From contig NZ_WTVS01000061.1 in assembly GCF_012911005.2 (NCBI RefSeq), positions 1-33,135 of the forward strand: DNA of 33,135 nt, written 5' to 3'. Shown piece by piece: positions 31,084 to 33,135 of this stretch. Position 1 is the stretch's first letter. Every line of letters begins with the position of its first letter. This DNA is from Aromatoleum toluolicum. GTDB lineage: Bacteria > Pseudomonadota > Gammaproteobacteria > Burkholderiales > Rhodocyclaceae. The notes beneath the pieces were generated by a model. The model was not told the DNA's origin, made no database searches, and saw only the letters and a program-made list of their open reading frames with translations. A program made the position numbers and the translations under genes.

Positions 31084-31139
31084 GGCACCTGCGCCATGAC
31101 CGCGACCTTTTCGCCCGCCACCCTTTCAAGAGGCTGCCA

Positions 31140-32303
31140 ATGGACCTGAAGTTCACCGACGAGCAGAACATGCTCCGCGACATGACCCGCAACCTGTGCG
31201 CCGACTTCAGCGGCACGGACGTCGTGCGCAAGATGGAAAACGACCCGATCGGCGTGCCCGCTGACCTGTGGCAGCAAATGCGCGAGACGGGCCTGCTCGG
31301 CATGGCGATCCGCGAGGAAGACGGCGGCATGGGATTGAGCATGCTCGACTGCGCGGCGATCTACGAGCAGCTCGGCCGTCACCTCGCGCCGGGGCCTTAC
31401 TTCCCCAGCACCGTCATGGTGGCCGGGGCGCTGCGTCATGCGGGCGAGGCCGCCGATCGGCGTCCGCTGCTCGGCGCGATCGCGGCCGGCGACACGGTCG
31501 CGGTGCCGGCGTGGCTGGAACCCGACGGCGGCTTCGGCCCTGCCGGGGTGCAGCTACGCGCCACGCGGAGTGGCGACGACTACATCCTCTCCGGCACCAA
31601 GCGGCACGTCCTCCACGCTGCCGCGGCGCAACAGCTCCTCGTGCTGGCGCGCACGGGCGAAGCCGCCGACGCCATCGACCTATTCCTCGTCGATACGAAG
31701 ACGCCCGGCGTCACGCTGACGCAGCAACATTCGATGGCCTCCGACACCCAGTACCGCGTCGACTTCGACGACGTCCGCGTGAGCACGGAGAACCACGTCG
31801 GCGCCGAGGGGCGCGGCTGGCAGGCGTGGGAAACCGCGATGTACGACGGCATCATCCTGCTCGCGGCGTGGGCCGCGGGCGGGGCCGAGCGCGCGCTCGA
31901 GATCACCGTCCAGTATTCGAAGGAACGCGAGCAGTTCGGCAAGCCGATCGGCGCCTTCCAGTCGCTCGCGCACTACATGGCCGACGCCAGCGCGGTGGTC
32001 GACGGCGCGAAGATGCTGGTGCTCGAAGCCGCCTGGGCGCACGCCGTGGGCAAGGACGTGAAGCGTCTCGCGGCAATGGCCAAGCTCTTCGCCTGCCGCG
32101 CCTTCCGCGAGGTCACGCACATGGCGCAACAGGTGCACGGCGGCATCGGCTTCACGCTCGACTACGACATCCAGCTCTTTTACCGCCGCGCCAAGCAGCT
32201 GCAGATGAACTGGTGGGACTCGTCCTACCTCGAGGAGCTGATCGCCGCCGACATCCTCGACCGCGACGGCGAGCGGACGATCCCCGATCCCTTCACCGTC
32301 TGA
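31140..32303 (+). CDS. Acyl-CoA dehydrogenase, non-catalytic partner subunit
   Basis: This 387-residue acyl-CoA dehydrogenase fold keeps the adenine/FAD-side motifs REQFGKPIGAFQSLAHYMAD and QQVHGGIGFTLDYD but lacks the catalytic base at both known positions. The LDLER-type site reads TAMYDGIILLAAW, and the IYEGTSE-type site reads MNWWDSSY. The SEPxAGSD motif is also degenerate (AWLEPDGGFG). These gaps are complementary to acyl-CoA dehydrogenase 1 of the same operon, so it is best read as the beta subunit of a heterotetramer with shared FAD sites, as shown for mycobacterial ChsE1-ChsE2. The ATG at 31140 gives the standard start MDLKFTDEQ; the ribosome site is weak (AGAGG). Confidence 0.9.
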   Translation: MDLKFTDEQNMLRDMTRNLCADFSGTDVVRKMENDPIGVPADLWQQMRETGLLGMAIREEDGGMGLSMLDCAAIYEQLGRHLAPGPYFPSTVMVAGALRHAGEAADRRPLLGAIAAGDTVAVPAWLEPDGGFGPAGVQLRATRSGDDYILSGTKRHVLHAAAAQQLLVLARTGEAADAIDLFLVDTKTPGVTLTQQHSMASDTQYRVDFDDVRVSTENHVGAEGRGWQAWETAMYDGIILLAAWAAGGAERALEITVQYSKEREQFGKPIGAFQSLAHYMADASAVVDGAKMLVLEAAWAHAVGKDVKRLAAMAKLFACRAFREVTHMAQQVHGGIGFTLDYDIQLFYRRAKQLQMNWWDSSYLEELIAADILDRDGERTIPDPFTV

Positions 32304-32339
32304 TCCGCCCACGGCCGACCGCCCGAACGAGGAACTCGC

Positions 32340-33113
32340 ATGGCACGCCCGAACCCGCATTACGGAATCGGCACCTTCCGCCGTCGCCTCCGCGTGAGCG
32401 CGGCGGCGGGCGAGGTGGCCGTCGAGCTGGAGGACTGCAACCACGGCTTCCGCCTGCGCCTGTGGCACGACGGCGAGCGCGTCACGACCGTCGAGGTCGA
32501 GCCGCTGCGCATCCCGTTCAACACCTGCGCCGAGGCGGTACGCCCGCTGCAGCGCGCCGTTGGCCACCGCCTGGACGAGGACGAGGCGACGCTGCGCAGC
32601 CGCCTCGTCCCTGGCGACAACTGCACGCACATGCACGACATGGCTATCCTCGCCGTCGCGCATGCCGCCGCGCACCGAGGCGAAGAACGTACGACGCGCC
32701 TCTACGACATGGCGGTGGACGACGAGCGCGACGGCATCACCCGCGCACGCGTCGCCTGCGACGGCGCGCCGGTCCACGACTGGCACATCGCCACTCCGCG
32801 TTCCCACGCCATCACCGCGCCTGCGGAACTCGCAGGCAAGCCCGTGATGCGCGGCTTCCATGCGTGGGCATCGCAAGCCTTCGACGGCATGCCGCGCGAA
32901 GCCGCCGTGGCGCTGCAGCGCGCGTATTTCGTCGCCCAGGCGCGGCGCCACAGCTTCGAACCGGTCGCAGCGCATCCGGGCATCTCCGACGGCATGCCGC
33001 AGGGCGCCTGCTACTCGTACAACACCGGCGCCGTCGAACGGGCCTTGCGTAGCGAAGGCACCGTCCGCGACTTCACGCATACGCCGGAACACCTGCTGAA
33101 GTTCCTGCCCTGA
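32340..33113 (+). CDS. DUF2889 family protein
   Basis: This is a 257-residue soluble protein matching DUF2889, a family without assigned function. Its most conserved part is the PGDNCTHMHDMAIL motif (C95, H97, H99, D100), which could bind a metal or act in catalysis. Other family-like segments are RIPFNTCAEAVRPL and the C-terminal TPEHLLKFLP. The start has a GAGGAAC site 7 bases upstream. Placement after the dehydrogenase and hydratase genes, in the same direction and with a short gap, ties it to the acyl-CoA pathway, but its reaction is unknown. Confidence 0.88.
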   Translation: MARPNPHYGIGTFRRRLRVSAAAGEVAVELEDCNHGFRLRLWHDGERVTTVEVEPLRIPFNTCAEAVRPLQRAVGHRLDEDEATLRSRLVPGDNCTHMHDMAILAVAHAAAHRGEERTTRLYDMAVDDERDGITRARVACDGAPVHDWHIATPRSHAITAPAELAGKPVMRGFHAWASQAFDGMPREAAVALQRAYFVAQARRHSFEPVAAHPGISDGMPQGACYSYNTGAVERALRSEGTVRDFTHTPEHLLKFLP

Positions 33114-33129
33114 ACCACGCGGAGGCCCC

Positions 33130-33135
33130 ATGACC
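33130..33135 (+). CDS. Start of a further gene in the rightward operon (cut by window edge)
   Basis: An ATG at 33130 follows a GGAGG site at 33121-33125 and lies 16 bases after the DUF2889 stop, the same spacing style as the rest of the operon. Only two codons are visible, so the product cannot be named. Confidence 0.5.

Noticed and set aside
1-33135. CRISPR arrays, tRNA/rRNA genes, insertion sequences, prophage genes
   Set aside because: No regularly spaced repeats, cloverleaf-like sequences, transposase or integrase motifs, or phage structural genes were seen on either strand.

Overview
The window is GC-rich, densely packed bacterial chromosome. Gene content suggests a betaproteobacterium, probably of the Rhodocyclales (Azoarcus/Aromatoleum/Thauera type). 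This is inferred from the mix of housekeeping families (RlmJ, FabI, DUF1415, DUF3301, YaeQ, YheS-type ABC-F, SrkA) and a large acyl-CoA catabolic cluster; no rRNA or marker gene is present to prove it. I saw no tRNA, rRNA, insertion sequence, prophage or CRISPR array.

Positions 1-22242 are an ordinary core-genome mosaic of short operons and single genes: a truncated YbfB/YjiJ-type MFS transporter, dodecin, a RbgA/YlqF-type GTPase, DUF1415 with a coupled methyltransferase, a small zinc-ribbon membrane protein, an ALDH7-type aldehyde dehydrogenase, a PaeA/YtfL-type CNNM membrane protein, an outer-membrane barrel protein, YaeQ, a helical hypothetical protein, the SrkA kinase, a HAD phosphatase, FabI, a small kinase-like protein, a divergent FolE, DUF3301, a PiT phosphate transporter, a MazG-like pyrophosphatase, RlmJ, a gamma-carbonic anhydrase, an EamA exporter, an ABC-F ATPase, a small membrane protein, a RIO kinase and a hypothetical protein followed by a decayed coding remnant.

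Positions 22670-33135 are the distinctive part: two divergent operons sharing a 422-base intergenic region. Leftward: etfA, a DUF35 (zinc ribbon/OB-fold) protein, a thiolase-superfamily protein, and a membrane Fe-S oxidoreductase of the ETF:(mena)quinone type. Rightward: acyl-CoA dehydrogenase 1, an alpha-methylacyl-CoA-racemase-like protein, two MaoC-fold hydratase subunits, acyl-CoA dehydrogenase 2, a DUF2889 protein, and the first codons of another gene.

Read residue by residue, this cluster looks like an unfused relative of the actinobacterial steroid side-chain module (ChsE1-ChsE2, ChsH1-ChsH2, Ltp2-DUF35). Each dehydrogenase and hydratase pair has one subunit with the catalytic residues and one without. 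The thiolase-like protein has lost canonical thiolase histidines and sits next to a DUF35 partner. No 3-hydroxyacyl-CoA dehydrogenase is present. The proposed route is: racemise an alpha-methyl-branched acyl-CoA, dehydrogenate it with a heteromeric enzyme, hydrate it with a heteromeric MaoC enzyme, cleave it by retro-aldol or thiolysis, and pass electrons through ETF to the quinone pool. The substrate (steroid, terpenoid or other branched or alicyclic acid) cannot be read from this window.
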